NCBI GenBank assembly: GCA_021781745.1
Contig: JAJXWH010000014.1
Coordinates: forward strand, 46,244 to 110,243
Length of the DNA: 64,000 nt
Origin: Bacillota bacterium
GTDB lineage: Bacteria > Bacillota > Clostridia > Clostridiales > Clostridiaceae
Direction: 5' to 3'
Part shown: positions 8,857 to 17,668 of the stretch, piece by piece
Numbering within the stretch: the first letter of the stretch is position 1
How the letters are laid out: each line of letters starts with the position of its first letter
Program-made: the position numbers and the translations under genes
Notes under the pieces: model-generated
Told to the model about the DNA's origin: nothing
The model's input: only the letters and a program-made list of their open reading frames with translations
Databases searched by the model: none

Positions 8857-9408
8857 ATGGAAAAAAATTTAGGATGCGGATGTGGTTCCGTTAATGAAGA
8901 ACCAAAGAAAGTAGAAACTGCAAATAATGTGAGCTGCGGTTGCGCTGGTGAAAAGGTAGATGTACAAAAGCCAAAAGATAATTGGTATTTACCTTATATG
9001 GATAAAAAGACAAAGGGTATTGAAGTTGAGGAGAAGAAAAGTCCAGTAGCAGTATTTTATTGTGCTGGAGCTTCAAATGTAGGTCAATCTACTATGCTTT
9101 CTTCTGTGAAGGCTGCAAATGAAGTGGGTTATGATAAAGCAGCACTTTTATGCCTTGCAAGTATATCTGCTGGTCTTCCAAATATAACAAACGGTGCTAA
9201 AAATGCTAAAGGTATTGTAGCCGTAGATGGATGTCCAATGAGTTGTGCAAAGAGAACCCTTGAAAAAGCAGATTTTAACCCAGATGAACATATTATTATT
9301 ACTAAGGATTTAAATATTCAAAAGAATTTCGACTTAAATTCTTCAACTAATTTGGAAATGATAAAAGATGCAGTAGTTGAAAAAATTAATAAAGTATATG
9401 ATAAATAA
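8857..9408 (+). CDS. DGC-domain putative zinc-binding protein
   Basis: The 183-residue protein has a Cys-rich head (GCGCGS and CGCAGE) and a DGC domain with DGCPMSCAKRTLE near residue 128. Function of the family is unknown; it is repeatedly found in arsenic and selenium/metal islands. A second DGC protein lies at 24881. The Cys clusters could bind zinc or As(III). Ribosome binding site GGAGG at good spacing. A hairpin without a T-tract follows the gene. Confidence 0.75.
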   Translation: MEKNLGCGCGSVNEEPKKVETANNVSCGCAGEKVDVQKPKDNWYLPYMDKKTKGIEVEEKKSPVAVFYCAGASNVGQSTMLSSVKAANEVGYDKAALLCLASISAGLPNITNGAKNAKGIVAVDGCPMSCAKRTLEKADFNPDEHIIITKDLNIQKNFDLNSSTNLEMIKDAVVEKINKVYDK

Positions 9409-9417
9409 CTAATAATA

Positions 9418-9451
9418 TTAAAGTGTTTACATTTATTTGTAAGCACTTTAA
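9418..9451 (+). terminator. hairpin after the DGC gene
   Basis: Arms TTAAAGTG-TTTACA and TGTAAGCACTTTAA form a strong stem, but only a short AT-rich tail follows. It may be a weak terminator or processing site before the next MFS gene. Confidence 0.45.
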
Positions 9452-9472
9452 TAGCAAAAAGGGGAGTTAAAA

Positions 9473-10861
9473 ATGAGTGAAAATAAGGAGTATTCAAAGT
9501 CTAAATTTATATTATATACAGTTATGATTGGTGCATTCTTATCAATGTTTGATAGTGGTGTTGTGAATGTAGGATTACCTGTTATTGCAGAACAACTAAA
9601 GATTGACATTGATTTGGTTCAATGGGTAACGTCTATATATCTACTTATAATGTCGGCACTATTGCCTATTTTAGGAACTTTAGCAGATAATTTTGGTAGA
9701 AGAAAAATTTATAATATGGGCTTTTTGGTAATATCTATTTTTACGTTATTATGTGGATTTTCTACAAGTTTTTATATGCTTATTATTATGAGAATATTAC
9801 AAGCGGTTGGAGGAGCAATGGTTATGGCAAATGGTCTTGCTATAGTAACGGAAAATTATCCTCCATCTGAAAGAGGAAAAAATATCGGAGTACTTGCTAC
9901 TGTTATGGCAATTGGAAGTATTGCTGGTCCACCATTAGGGGGGATAATAATAGGTTTATTAGGTTGGAGAAGTGTTTTCTATTTGACATTTGTAGTTTCT
10001 ATTCTAGGATTCATTGCATCATATCATACAATCCCTGCTGATAATAAAGAAAAGAATAAAGATTTTAAATTCGATTATTTAGGTTCTTCATTATTAATAA
10101 TTATTATTGTATCCTTTATTTATAGTTTTTCAAATATAAATAAAATGGGGTTAAGCAATCCAATCATATATAGTAGTTTATTAGTATTTTTAATTGCATT
10201 TATAATTTTTATATTTTGGGAAAAGAAGGTTAGTCATCCAGTAGTACATTTAAGTTTATTTAAAGATTGGGTATTTACGTCATCTATAATTGCTTCGCTA
10301 ATATCTTTTTTAACTATGTATTCACCTACAGTGTTAATGCCTTTTTATTATCAGAAAGTTTTAGGAATAAGCACACAACAGTCTGGTTTATATATGATGG
10401 CATTTCCGATTGCAATGGCAATCATATCACCTTTTAGTGGAGCATTATCTGATAAAATCGGAGCAGTAGTTTTAACATCAACTGGTTTGGTGATAAATGG
10501 AATAGCACTTATATTGCTCGCTAATATAAGTATGAATACTCCTATATATTTAGTGTTATTTTATATGTTCTTAATGGGATTATCTTTAGGTTTATTTCAA
10601 TCACCTAACAATAGTTGTATAATGGGTAGCGTTCCTAAAAATAAGCTTGGAGCTGCAAATGGAATAACTCAGCTTGTTAAAAATTTGGGTATGGTTATAG
10701 GAATAGCCTTCTCAGTAGCATTGTTTACAGCATTTTTAGGTAAAGAAACAACAGAATATAACATAAGATTTTTACAAAGTACAAGAAATGTTTATTATAT
10801 AGCAGCGGTTTTGAGTTTCATTGGAGCTGTAATATCGGCTATTCGAAATAATAAAAAGTAA
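9473..10861 (+). CDS. DHA2-family MFS drug/metabolite exporter (EmrB/QacA type)
   Basis: A 462-residue transporter with about fourteen hydrophobic segments, the DHA2 topology. Motif A reads GTLADNFGRRK and motif C-like glycine/proline-rich GSIAGPPLGG is present near residue 150. It probably exchanges a toxic organic compound for protons across the membrane. It shares the first metalloid block, and the gap to the upstream gene holds only a hairpin. The ribosome binding site AAAGGGGAG supports the start. Substrate unknown. Confidence 0.82.
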   Translation: MSENKEYSKSKFILYTVMIGAFLSMFDSGVVNVGLPVIAEQLKIDIDLVQWVTSIYLLIMSALLPILGTLADNFGRRKIYNMGFLVISIFTLLCGFSTSFYMLIIMRILQAVGGAMVMANGLAIVTENYPPSERGKNIGVLATVMAIGSIAGPPLGGIIIGLLGWRSVFYLTFVVSILGFIASYHTIPADNKEKNKDFKFDYLGSSLLIIIIVSFIYSFSNINKMGLSNPIIYSSLLVFLIAFIIFIFWEKKVSHPVVHLSLFKDWVFTSSIIASLISFLTMYSPTVLMPFYYQKVLGISTQQSGLYMMAFPIAMAIISPFSGALSDKIGAVVLTSTGLVINGIALILLANISMNTPIYLVLFYMFLMGLSLGLFQSPNNSCIMGSVPKNKLGAANGITQLVKNLGMVIGIAFSVALFTAFLGKETTEYNIRFLQSTRNVYYIAAVLSFIGAVISAIRNNKK

Positions 10862-10903
10862 AATAAATTTGATTTTTACTATAAAGGAGGAGGAGAAAAA
10901 ATT

Positions 10904-11842
10904 ATGTCAAATCATAATCATGAACATAGTCATTCACATAATCATACACATGCACATGACGTAAGCAATGTAAAAGGAATTAATCTTCTTATAACGATGC
11001 TATTAAATCTTGCTATAACAGTAGCAGAAGTTATAGGTGGAATATATTCAGGAAGTTTGTCGTTACTGTCTGATGCACTGCATAATTTAAGTGATATGTT
11101 ATCTATAGTTGTAAGTTATTTTGCAATTAAAATATCACAAAAAAGCAATGATGAAAAAAGGACTTTTGGTTATAAACGTTCTACAATAATTGCAGCAGTA
11201 GTTAATTCTACAGTTTTAATTGTTATATCGTTATTTCTTTTTAAAGAGGCATATTTTAAATTTATAAATCCAGAAAAAATAAATGGTGCAATAGTTATAT
11301 GGGTGGCGTTAATAGGTCTTATTGCAAATGCTTTAGGAGCATATTTACTTAGCAAAGGTTCAAAGGAAGATATAAATATGAAATCTACATATCTTCACCT
11401 TATAAGTGACGCATTATCTTCAATAGGGGTAGTTATAGGCGGAATAATTATTTATTATTTTAATATTTACTGGGTCGATCCACTTCTTACTATAATTATA
11501 GGAATATATGTGCTTAAAGAAAGTTATGAAATACTAAAACAGGCAATTAATATTTTGATGCAAGGAGTTCCAGAAAATATTAATATAAATGAACTTGTTG
11601 AGGAACTTGAAGAAATAGAAGGAGTAAAAAATGTTCATCATGTGCATATATGGGGATTAAACGAAAGTAATATATTCTTTGAGGGCCATGTTAACTTAAA
11701 ACAAGATATATTAGTAAGTGAAACGGTAAAAACCTATGAAAATATTGAACATGAATTAAAAGAACATTTTGGCATTAAGCATATTACAATTCAATTTGAA
11801 TATAACGGTTGCAATAATACTGGAATAGTTAAAAATGAGTAA
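10904..11842 (+). CDS. cation diffusion facilitator (Zn/Cd/Co efflux)
   Basis: A 312-residue CDF-family transporter. The N-terminus is very His-rich (HNHEHSHSHNHTHAHD), a metal-sensing or metal-donating loop. The HxxxD-type metal sites appear in SDALHNLSD and HLISDALSS. Six membrane segments are followed by a cytoplasmic domain with HHVHIWGL. Members such as ZitB and CzcD move Zn2+ or Cd2+ out in exchange for protons. Ribosome binding site GGAGGAGG. It widens the resistance of the island from arsenic to divalent metals. Confidence 0.9.
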   Translation: MSNHNHEHSHSHNHTHAHDVSNVKGINLLITMLLNLAITVAEVIGGIYSGSLSLLSDALHNLSDMLSIVVSYFAIKISQKSNDEKRTFGYKRSTIIAAVVNSTVLIVISLFLFKEAYFKFINPEKINGAIVIWVALIGLIANALGAYLLSKGSKEDINMKSTYLHLISDALSSIGVVIGGIIIYYFNIYWVDPLLTIIIGIYVLKESYEILKQAINILMQGVPENININELVEELEEIEGVKNVHHVHIWGLNESNIFFEGHVNLKQDILVSETVKTYENIEHELKEHFGIKHITIQFEYNGCNNTGIVKNE

Positions 11843-11860
11843 AGGGAGAGGGGATATGCA

Positions 11861-12163
11861 ATGAGTAATTATATTTTATATGGAATGACTATAATTTTAT
11901 TGATTATTTCATATTACAAAGATAAGAAAAAAACTAAGATGGCACTTAAAAAAGCTTGGAAGTCCTTTGAAAATATTTTGCCTGAATTTTTAGTAGTTAT
12001 AATGCTTGTAGGCGTATTATTGGCTGTATTAGATGCAGAGGTAATATCAAAAATTATTGGAAATAATTCTGGTTGGTTTGGAGTTATAATTGCAGCGTTA
12101 GTTGGAGCAATAACATTGTTAGAACTAATTATTAACTTGGATAATAAAGAAATCTTGGCTTAA
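11861..12163 (+). pseudogene. truncated permease gene, 100 aa
   Basis: Two membrane segments and the stretch VGAITLLELIINLDNKEIL resemble the first part of the roughly 160-residue permeases found beside ArsP in clostridia. Those normally continue VGAIT...PGFVAFP with further helices. Here the frame changes to a hydrophilic end right after VGAITL, so I regard it as frameshifted or truncated. A good ribosome binding site remains (GGGAGAGGGG). It could still make a short membrane protein. Confidence 0.55.
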
Positions 12164-12233
12164 AAGAGCCTTGATATAAATGGGTAATAAATATGATTAA
12201 CTATATAATATTTAATTTTGAGGAGTGATGTAT

Positions 12234-12494
12234 ATGTCAAAAAGTTGGTATCCAGTAATAGACTATGAATTGTGTGTAGAATGCGGAGCATGTGTGGGCA
12301 AGTGTAGTCATGGAGTATATGATAAAAGCAAATATCCATCTCCCAAAGTAATAGATGGTGATGGATGCATACAAGGATGTCAAGGTTGTGGAAAACTCTG
12401 TCCAAGTGGAGCTATTAAGTATGTTGGAGATGTAGGGGAAAAAAGTGATTGTGGGTGCTGTTGCAGTGGAGATGACTCAGGAAATTGTTGTTAA
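12234..12494 (+). CDS. small 2[4Fe-4S]-like ferredoxin with Cys-rich tail
   Basis: An 86-residue protein with CVECGACVGKC and a second cluster motif GCQGCGKLCPSGA, the pattern for two [4Fe-4S] clusters. It ends in a Cys-rich tail (CGCCCSG...NCC) that could bind a metal or metalloid. I start it at ATG 12234, eight bases after AGGAG; upstream GTG and ATG codons are too close to that site. It likely serves as an electron carrier for a redox step in the island. A strong terminator follows, so it ends the first block. Confidence 0.82.
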   Translation: MSKSWYPVIDYELCVECGACVGKCSHGVYDKSKYPSPKVIDGDGCIQGCQGCGKLCPSGAIKYVGDVGEKSDCGCCCSGDDSGNCC

Positions 12495-12509
12495 TAATTA
12501 AGTATAGAT

Positions 12510-12559
12510 AAACCATTCTTTCTATAATATCTATTGAAAGAATGGTTTGTTTATTTTTT
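12510..12559 (+). terminator. intrinsic terminator of the first metalloid block
   Basis: Perfect 13-bp arms AAACCATTCTTTC and GAAAGAATGGTTT are followed by a T-rich tail. Confidence 0.88.
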
Positions 12560-12724
12560 GAAGATGATTTTCTTAAACTATTAAATGGAGAATATAGAGC
12601 CAGAGCCTAAAGGGGTGATTTTTTTAAAACTTCTGATTTTGCATTATTAAATTAAACCAAATTAACATAAAAATACAAAAAAATTAACAAAAACAGTGTT
12701 TAAACTATATTAAAACTTAAGTAG

Positions 12725-12746
12725 TATATGAATAAATAATCATATA
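12725..12746 (+). promoter_or_regulatory. ArsR/SmtB-type operator upstream of arsC
   Basis: The inverted repeat TATATGA-N8-TCATATA matches the general form of SmtB/ArsR operators. It lies about 55 bp before the arsC start and is a likely site for one of the three ArsR proteins. Confidence 0.6.
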
Positions 12747-12798
12747 TTAATATACAATTTTCAGAATGTAGTAGTAATTTAATTAGGAGGGGTGGTTA

Positions 12799-13287
12799 AT
12801 GGAAAAGAAAGTATTATTCTTATGTTCACAAAATGCAGCGAGAAGTCAAATGGCTGAAGCTATATTAAATATTAAAGGTAAGGGAAGGTTTGTAGCATAT
12901 AGCGCTGGACTTAACCCAGCTTCAAAAATTGATTCTTTTGCCATTGAAGCTATGAAAAAAGATGATATTGATATTTCATGCAAAGTTCCAAAATCAATTA
13001 TGGAATTTGGAAATGTTAAATTTGACTTCATTATTACGCTGTGCGACAAAGCAATAAATGAATGTCCAAGTTGTTCTATCGACACTATTACAGCCCATTG
13101 GGGAATAACTGACCCAATCAATTTTAAAGGTACAGATGAAGAAAAACTAAAATTTTATATAAAAATCAGAAAAGAAATTTTCACAAGAATAAATGTTTTT
13201 TTATCTCTTCCTATAGAAAAGCTAGACAAATTAGCTTTAGAAACAAAGCTTCAGGAGATTGAAGATTTAGTGAAATTATCGCAATAA
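12799..13287 (+). CDS. arsC: thioredoxin-coupled arsenate reductase
   Basis: A 162-residue member of the low-molecular-weight phosphatase fold. It has the P-loop CSQNAARSQMAE at residue 9 and a Cys pair in CDKAINEC, spaced as in the thioredoxin-dependent ArsC of Staphylococcus (Cys82/Cys89). HWGITDP holds the acidic residue of the loop. It reduces arsenate to arsenite, forming a disulfide that thioredoxin reopens. Thioredoxin and a thioredoxin reductase-like gene follow in the same direction, which fits. The protein is somewhat longer than the usual 130 residues because of a C-terminal extension. Confidence 0.92.
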   Translation: MEKKVLFLCSQNAARSQMAEAILNIKGKGRFVAYSAGLNPASKIDSFAIEAMKKDDIDISCKVPKSIMEFGNVKFDFIITLCDKAINECPSCSIDTITAHWGITDPINFKGTDEEKLKFYIKIRKEIFTRINVFLSLPIEKLDKLALETKLQEIEDLVKLSQ

Positions 13288-13429
13288 ATATGCATATTTA
13301 AACTTAGTATTTATATTATTAATGAAATTATAGGCATTATTAGGCTTAATCATTTTTGAACTAAATGACTAAGTTATTGTAAAGACAATATGATTATATC
13401 CGCATAAGGGAATAAACATAAATAGGAAG

Positions 13430-13795
13430 GTGAGTAGAATAGAACTTATTCAGATTATGAAGGCACTAAGTGATGAAACAAGGGTTAGAATATTAAATCT
13501 ATTAATGCAGAGTGAATTATGCGTGGGTGAGATTGAGTATTTATTAAATATCAATCAATCTAATGCTTCTAGGCATTTGAGTACACTGAAGAATGCTTCA
13601 ATAATAACTTTTGAAAAAAATGCACAATGGATTTTTTATAGTATTAATAATAATGTTTTAGAAAAACATCCTTTTATTCGTATTCTAATTGAAAGCGAAT
13701 TAACTAAGTTAGATTTATATATTAAAGATAAAGAAATGCTTCAAGAATATAAATCAAGTGGTAAAAACTGCTCTGATTTAGGAGAGTGCAATTAG
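13430..13795 (+). CDS. arsR: ArsR-family repressor with a reduced Cys motif
   Basis: A 121-residue winged-helix regulator with ELCVGEIEYLL, so only one of the two Cys of the usual sensing motif remains. Extra Cys residues lie at the C-terminus (GKNCSDLGEC), as in some non-classical As(III) sensors. The GTG start at 13430 keeps the first helix complete, but AGGAAGG is then very close; ATG 13457 is the alternative. It probably controls the arsC-thioredoxin block. Its DNA-reading helix is NQSNASRHLSTLKN. Confidence 0.82.
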   Translation: MSRIELIQIMKALSDETRVRILNLLMQSELCVGEIEYLLNINQSNASRHLSTLKNASIITFEKNAQWIFYSINNNVLEKHPFIRILIESELTKLDLYIKDKEMLQEYKSSGKNCSDLGECN

Positions 13796-13834
13796 TGTAA
13801 TTGTAAATAAAAATTAAGGAGGATTTTAGAGAAA

Positions 13835-14149
13835 ATGGCTATTACAGAGTTAAACAATGATAATTTTAAAAGTAAGGTAGAATCACAGGAGGTAGTACTT
13901 GTTGAGTTTTACGCTGATTGGTGCAATGTTTGTAAACAACTGATAGAAGTGTTGGAGGTTGCGGCTAAGGAAAATTCAAAAGTAAAATTTTATAAAATTA
14001 ATACAGAGGGGAATAAAGCATTAAGCAGAGAGTATAGAATACTAAGTTTGCCTACATTTTTAATATTTAAGAACGGTATAATGGTTGAAAAAATCAACGG
14101 TTTTAAACCTAAACAAGAAATAGAACAATTATTATCAAAGTATATATAA
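13835..14149 (+). CDS. thioredoxin with WCNVC active site
   Basis: A 104-residue thioredoxin. The active site is WCNVC (residues 27-31) rather than the common WCGPC, which would shift its redox potential. The cis-Pro motif is LPTFLIF. It is well placed to recycle ArsC and to receive electrons from the reductase at 15674. Ribosome binding site AAGGAGG, although the spacing to ATG is a little long. Confidence 0.9.
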   Translation: MAITELNNDNFKSKVESQEVVLVEFYADWCNVCKQLIEVLEVAAKENSKVKFYKINTEGNKALSREYRILSLPTFLIFKNGIMVEKINGFKPKQEIEQLLSKYI

Positions 14150-14180
14150 TCGGTATAATTTATAGATGAGGTGAATTAAT

Positions 14181-14783
14181 TTGAGTAAAGAGATATTTAA
14201 CAGTGCAAAAGAGCATGTAGGAAATGCATTTGATATCTGCATGAAAATGGGAACTTATTCTCATGAAACTGAAGTTAAGGTTAACCAAGGTATTGAGATA
14301 ATAAAAAGATTCAATGATAGTAATAGTAAATATAGCAAGCATCTACAGGAAGTTAATAAAACATTTTCATCATTTACAGAAGATTATAAGAAAATAAATG
14401 AAATTGTAGATTCAATTAGTAAAATATCTCGACAAACTAATATGCTTTCGTTGAATGCAGCCATAGAAGCCGCAAGAGCAGGGGAACATGGGAAAGGTTT
14501 TGGGGTTGTGGCACAGGAGATAAGAAAGCTTGCAGAAGGAGTATCAGTGTCTATCAAGAATATATCTGAAACAATAGGAAAGTTAGACGAGCAAACAGTG
14601 CTGATAAAAAAAGAAATGGAAGAACTTAATCTAAAATTTGAAGAACAATCAAAAGATGTAAAAACTACAGAAATAACATTTAACGAAATATTAGATAGCG
14701 CAGGTCAATTAAATGAGTGTATTTCAAATGTAAGTAATGAAGTAGCAGATATAGAAAGTATCATAGGCAGTAATATTGGCTGA
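14181..14783 (+). CDS. soluble methyl-accepting-chemotaxis-type signalling domain protein
   Basis: A 200-residue, mostly coiled-coil protein with the highly conserved MCP hairpin tip [23 protein letters not shown] near residue 90. It has no membrane segment and no recognisable sensor domain. Expected partners are CheA/CheW, none of which is in the window. TTG start with GAGGTG at good spacing. Small MCP domains beside arsenic genes are seen in clostridia; the signal might be redox or arsenic, but this is not shown. A fragment of a longer receptor is possible. Confidence 0.8.
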   Translation: MSKEIFNSAKEHVGNAFDICMKMGTYSHETEVKVNQGIEIIKRFNDSNSKYSKHLQEVNKTFSSFTEDYKKINEIVDSISKISRQTNMLSLNAAIEAARAGEHGKGFGVVAQEIRKLAEGVSVSIKNISETIGKLDEQTVLIKKEMEELNLKFEEQSKDVKTTEITFNEILDSAGQLNECISNVSNEVADIESIIGSNIG

Positions 14784-14870
14784 TAATTAAGGTGGACGAA
14801 AGAAAATAAAAAGTTAAATATATAAAGAAGAAATTAAAATTCAATATTGATGAGAAGGAAGGGAATAATA

Positions 14871-15581
14871 ATGAGAATAGCAGTAATTTCAGATATACAT
14901 AGCAATATATTGGCACTTGAAAGTGTACTAGAAGATATAAAACTCAAGCAGGTTGACTTAATAGTATGTTTAGGAGATTTAGTGGGATATTGTACTTTTC
15001 CTAATGAAGTTATAAATTTAATAAGACAAAGAAATATAACAACTATTATGGGGAATTATGATGAAGCTGTAGGAAATGAAATGTTAGTGTGTGGATGTGA
15101 CTATCCAGCTCCTAAGGATGCGGAAAATGCAGGTTTATCATTAAACTGGACAATTGATAATGTAACTGAAGAAAATAAAAAATTTCTTGGGGAGTTACCC
15201 GGAGAGTTTAAATTAAAGTTCAAAGGAAAGAATATTACTTTTGTTCATGGAAGTCCAAGAAAAATAAATGAATATTTAAAGGAGAACTCAGAAGAAGCAA
15301 GAGAGGTTATGGAGAGCATTGAAGAAGATGTACTTGTATGCGCTCATACTCATAAGCCATATTATAAGATGTATGATAACAAGTTACTGATAAACTCAGG
15401 TAGTGTAGGTAAACCAAAAACAGGAAATCCAAAGGCAAACTATGTGATTATGGAAGTTTTGGATGATATCAAAGTAGAAATAATTGAGGTTGCATATAAC
15501 TTTGAAAAAATAGCAAGTGCTATTGAGGAAAATGAATTACCAAAAGAATTTGCAGATATTATTAGAACAGGAAATGCCTAA
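14871..15581 (+). CDS. calcineurin-like metallophosphoesterase (YfcE/MJ0936 type)
   Basis: A 236-residue phosphoesterase with the metal motifs DIHSN, GDLVGY, GNYDE, VHGSPR and AHTHKP in the right order, so the dinuclear centre is complete. The start at 14871 follows AAGGAAGGGA; the ORF from 14847 would put that site inside the gene. Substrate unknown. It sits between redox genes of the arsenic block. Confidence 0.85.
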   Translation: MRIAVISDIHSNILALESVLEDIKLKQVDLIVCLGDLVGYCTFPNEVINLIRQRNITTIMGNYDEAVGNEMLVCGCDYPAPKDAENAGLSLNWTIDNVTEENKKFLGELPGEFKLKFKGKNITFVHGSPRKINEYLKENSEEAREVMESIEEDVLVCAHTHKPYYKMYDNKLLINSGSVGKPKTGNPKANYVIMEVLDDIKVEIIEVAYNFEKIASAIEENELPKEFADIIRTGNA

Positions 15582-15673
15582 AATAAAATTTGGGATAGCT
15601 ATTATTACAGTTATTGGATGTGTATAAATAGCGATTAATCAACATATTAGGAAAAAATCATGAGGTGTAATTT

Positions 15674-16540
15674 ATGGAAAAAACATATGATATTGCAATA
15701 ATTGGAACAGGACCAGCAGGACTTTCCGCAGCTATCAATGGAGCAATAAGAAATAAAAACATTATATTATTTGGTAATGATAAGCTTACAACCAAACTTC
15801 AAAAAGCACCGGAAATAAATAATTATCTTGGATTTTATGGTATATCTGGTTCTGAACTTGGAGAACACTTTAAAAAGCATATAGGAAATATGGATATAAA
15901 AATAACAGAAGAAAAGGTTAATGCTATTTATGCAATGGGTAGTTCTTTTTCAATTATGGTAAATAAAAAAGAATATGCTGCTTCAACAGTTATTCTTGCT
16001 ACAGGTATTGAATTTACAAAACATATAAAAGGTGAGTCGGAGTTTTTAGGGTCAGGAGTGGGTTATTGTGCCACTTGTGATGCGCCACTTTATAGAGATA
16101 AAATTGTAGTAATAATAGGATATAATGAGGAGGCTGAAGAGGAAGCAAATTATTTAAGTGAGCTCGCTAAAAAACTTTATTATGTACCGATGAAAAATAT
16201 TTCAGGGAAACTTAGGGCTGATATTGAGATTATAAATGATATTCCAGTTGAAATTAAAGGATCTGAGAGGGTAGAGCGTATTCAATTTAAAAATAGAGAA
16301 ATATTAACGGATGGAGTATTTATTTTAAAGGAGAGCTTACCTCCAGCACAACTTGTTCTAGGTCTGGAAATAATAAATGGACATATAGTTACAGATCGTT
16401 CCATGAAAACAAACATTAAAGGATGTTATGCAGCTGGAGATTGTACAGGCAAGCCATATCAATATATTAAAGCTGCAGGAGAAGGTCAGGTTGCGGCACT
16501 TAATGCTGTTGCTCATTTGGATAGTATAAAATATCTTTAG
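15674..16540 (+). CDS. flavin thioredoxin reductase without NADPH motif, possibly ferredoxin-dependent
   Basis: The 288-residue protein has the FAD motifs GTGPAGLSAA and CYAAGDC and the redox pair in CATCD near residue 135. The second dinucleotide site reads VVIIGYNEEAEEEA: the Gly-x-Gly-x-x-Ala signature and the Arg residues that hold the NADPH phosphate are gone. Clostridial ferredoxin-dependent flavin thioredoxin reductases show exactly this loss. I infer that it reduces the neighbouring thioredoxin, and through it ArsC, with electrons from ferredoxin, perhaps the one at 12234. A terminator follows. Confidence 0.8.
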   Translation: MEKTYDIAIIGTGPAGLSAAINGAIRNKNIILFGNDKLTTKLQKAPEINNYLGFYGISGSELGEHFKKHIGNMDIKITEEKVNAIYAMGSSFSIMVNKKEYAASTVILATGIEFTKHIKGESEFLGSGVGYCATCDAPLYRDKIVVIIGYNEEAEEEANYLSELAKKLYYVPMKNISGKLRADIEIINDIPVEIKGSERVERIQFKNREILTDGVFILKESLPPAQLVLGLEIINGHIVTDRSMKTNIKGCYAAGDCTGKPYQYIKAAGEGQVAALNAVAHLDSIKYL

Positions 16541-16610
16541 TTTTGTGCAGTAATTCTCCCAATATATATTAAGGACGAAAAAATATACCTAGAGATAGAA
16601 TAAAAGAAAA

Positions 16611-16645
16611 AGCAAGCTACTTTAACTTGGTAGTTTGTTTTTTTG
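16611..16645 (+). terminator. intrinsic terminator of the arsC block
   Basis: Arms CAAGCTAC and GTAGTTTG with a T7 run. The rest of the 316-bp gap to the next arsR holds the promoter listed separately. Confidence 0.75.
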
Positions 16646-16790
16646 TTTAGGAAATTTTGAAATAATGTATAGTTATTAAAAAAAATTCATAATACTATTT
16701 TGTAACAGTAATTTAGTTGTTGAATAATATAACTATATAGATTGTTATATATTTAGTTGTGTTAAAAATAAATTAAATATATAAGTTATA

Positions 16791-16843
16791 TTGACAGTAT
16801 ATAGATAATGTTCTATATTAGATATATAGACATGTATCTATAT
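16791..16843 (+). promoter_or_regulatory. promoter and operator of the arsDA block
   Basis: TTGACA at 16791 and TATATT at 16814 are 17 bp apart. Downstream lies an inverted repeat, ATATAGA-N6-TCTATAT (16824-16843), just before the ribosome binding site of arsR. This fits autorepression. Confidence 0.82.
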
Positions 16844-16856
16844 AGGAAAGGTATGA

Positions 16857-17180
16857 ATGAAGATGGATTATGAAGAAAATGCAAAAGTATTTAAAGCTAT
16901 GTGTGATCCAAGCAGGTTGAAAATAATTGATATATTATCTTGTGGTGAAAAGTGTGCATGTGATATTTTGGAGTATTTTGATTTTACTCAACCAACACTT
17001 TCGCATCATATGAAGGTATTAAGCGATTGTGGACTTGTAGAAGTAAGAAAAGAGGGGCTTTGGAATTATTATAGTTTAAATATTAATAATTGTAACAAGC
17101 TAACATTATTCATGATGAATCTTGTAACAGAGACAAAAGATTGCATTTGCAAAGATAAAGCTAATTGTACTTGTAAATAA
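16857..17180 (+). CDS. arsR: ArsR-family repressor of the arsDA-acr3 block
   Basis: A 107-residue winged-helix repressor with paired Cys in GEKCACDILEYF near residue 33, a classical As(III) sensing site. Recognition helix TQPTLSHHMKVLSD. A Cys-rich C-terminus (CICKDKANCTCK) could bind further metal. AGGAAAGG supports ATG 16857. It is followed after 41 bp by arsD. Confidence 0.92.
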   Translation: MKMDYEENAKVFKAMCDPSRLKIIDILSCGEKCACDILEYFDFTQPTLSHHMKVLSDCGLVEVRKEGLWNYYSLNINNCNKLTLFMMNLVTETKDCICKDKANCTCK

Positions 17181-17221
17181 GAATTAAATTATAAAATTTA
17201 TAATATGAAGGAGTTATAAAA

Positions 17222-17608
17222 ATGAAAAAAATGATAATATTTGACCCGGCAATGTGTTGTTCAACAGGAGTTTGTGGACCATCTGTAGATAAAGAGCTAT
17301 TAAGAGTTTCAACAGTTCTAAATACTTTAAAAAATAAAGGTATATTAGTTGAGAGATACAATTTAACAAATAACCCTCAAATATTTGTAGATAATAAAGT
17401 AATAAATGAAATTTTAAATACTAAAGGAGTAGATGCATTACCAGTGACAATGGTAGATGGGGTTGTAGTTAAAGAAGGCAAATATCCGACTAATGAAGAA
17501 TTTTGCAGTTTATTAGAAATACCAGCAGATACTTTAAAACTTACTATAAAGAAACCTAATGTAAAGAAGCCTGCTAAAAGTTGTGGATGTAAAGGTGGAT
17601 GCTGCTAA
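17222..17608 (+). CDS. arsD: arsenic metallochaperone
   Basis: ArsD takes As(III) from thiols such as glutathione or thioredoxin and hands it to the ArsA ATPase. The 128-residue protein has the vicinal pair DPAMCCSTGVCG (Cys12, Cys13 and Cys18 of the family). A C-terminal Cys cluster (CGCKGGCC) is also present. It lies directly before arsA, 60 bp apart, as expected for its partner. Confidence 0.93.
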   Translation: MKKMIIFDPAMCCSTGVCGPSVDKELLRVSTVLNTLKNKGILVERYNLTNNPQIFVDNKVINEILNTKGVDALPVTMVDGVVVKEGKYPTNEEFCSLLEIPADTLKLTIKKPNVKKPAKSCGCKGGCC

Positions 17609-17668
17609 GAAAAGGTTCAGACTCATAAGAAAAAGTGAATATATTGACGTAGAAGGGAAGAGAAAAAT

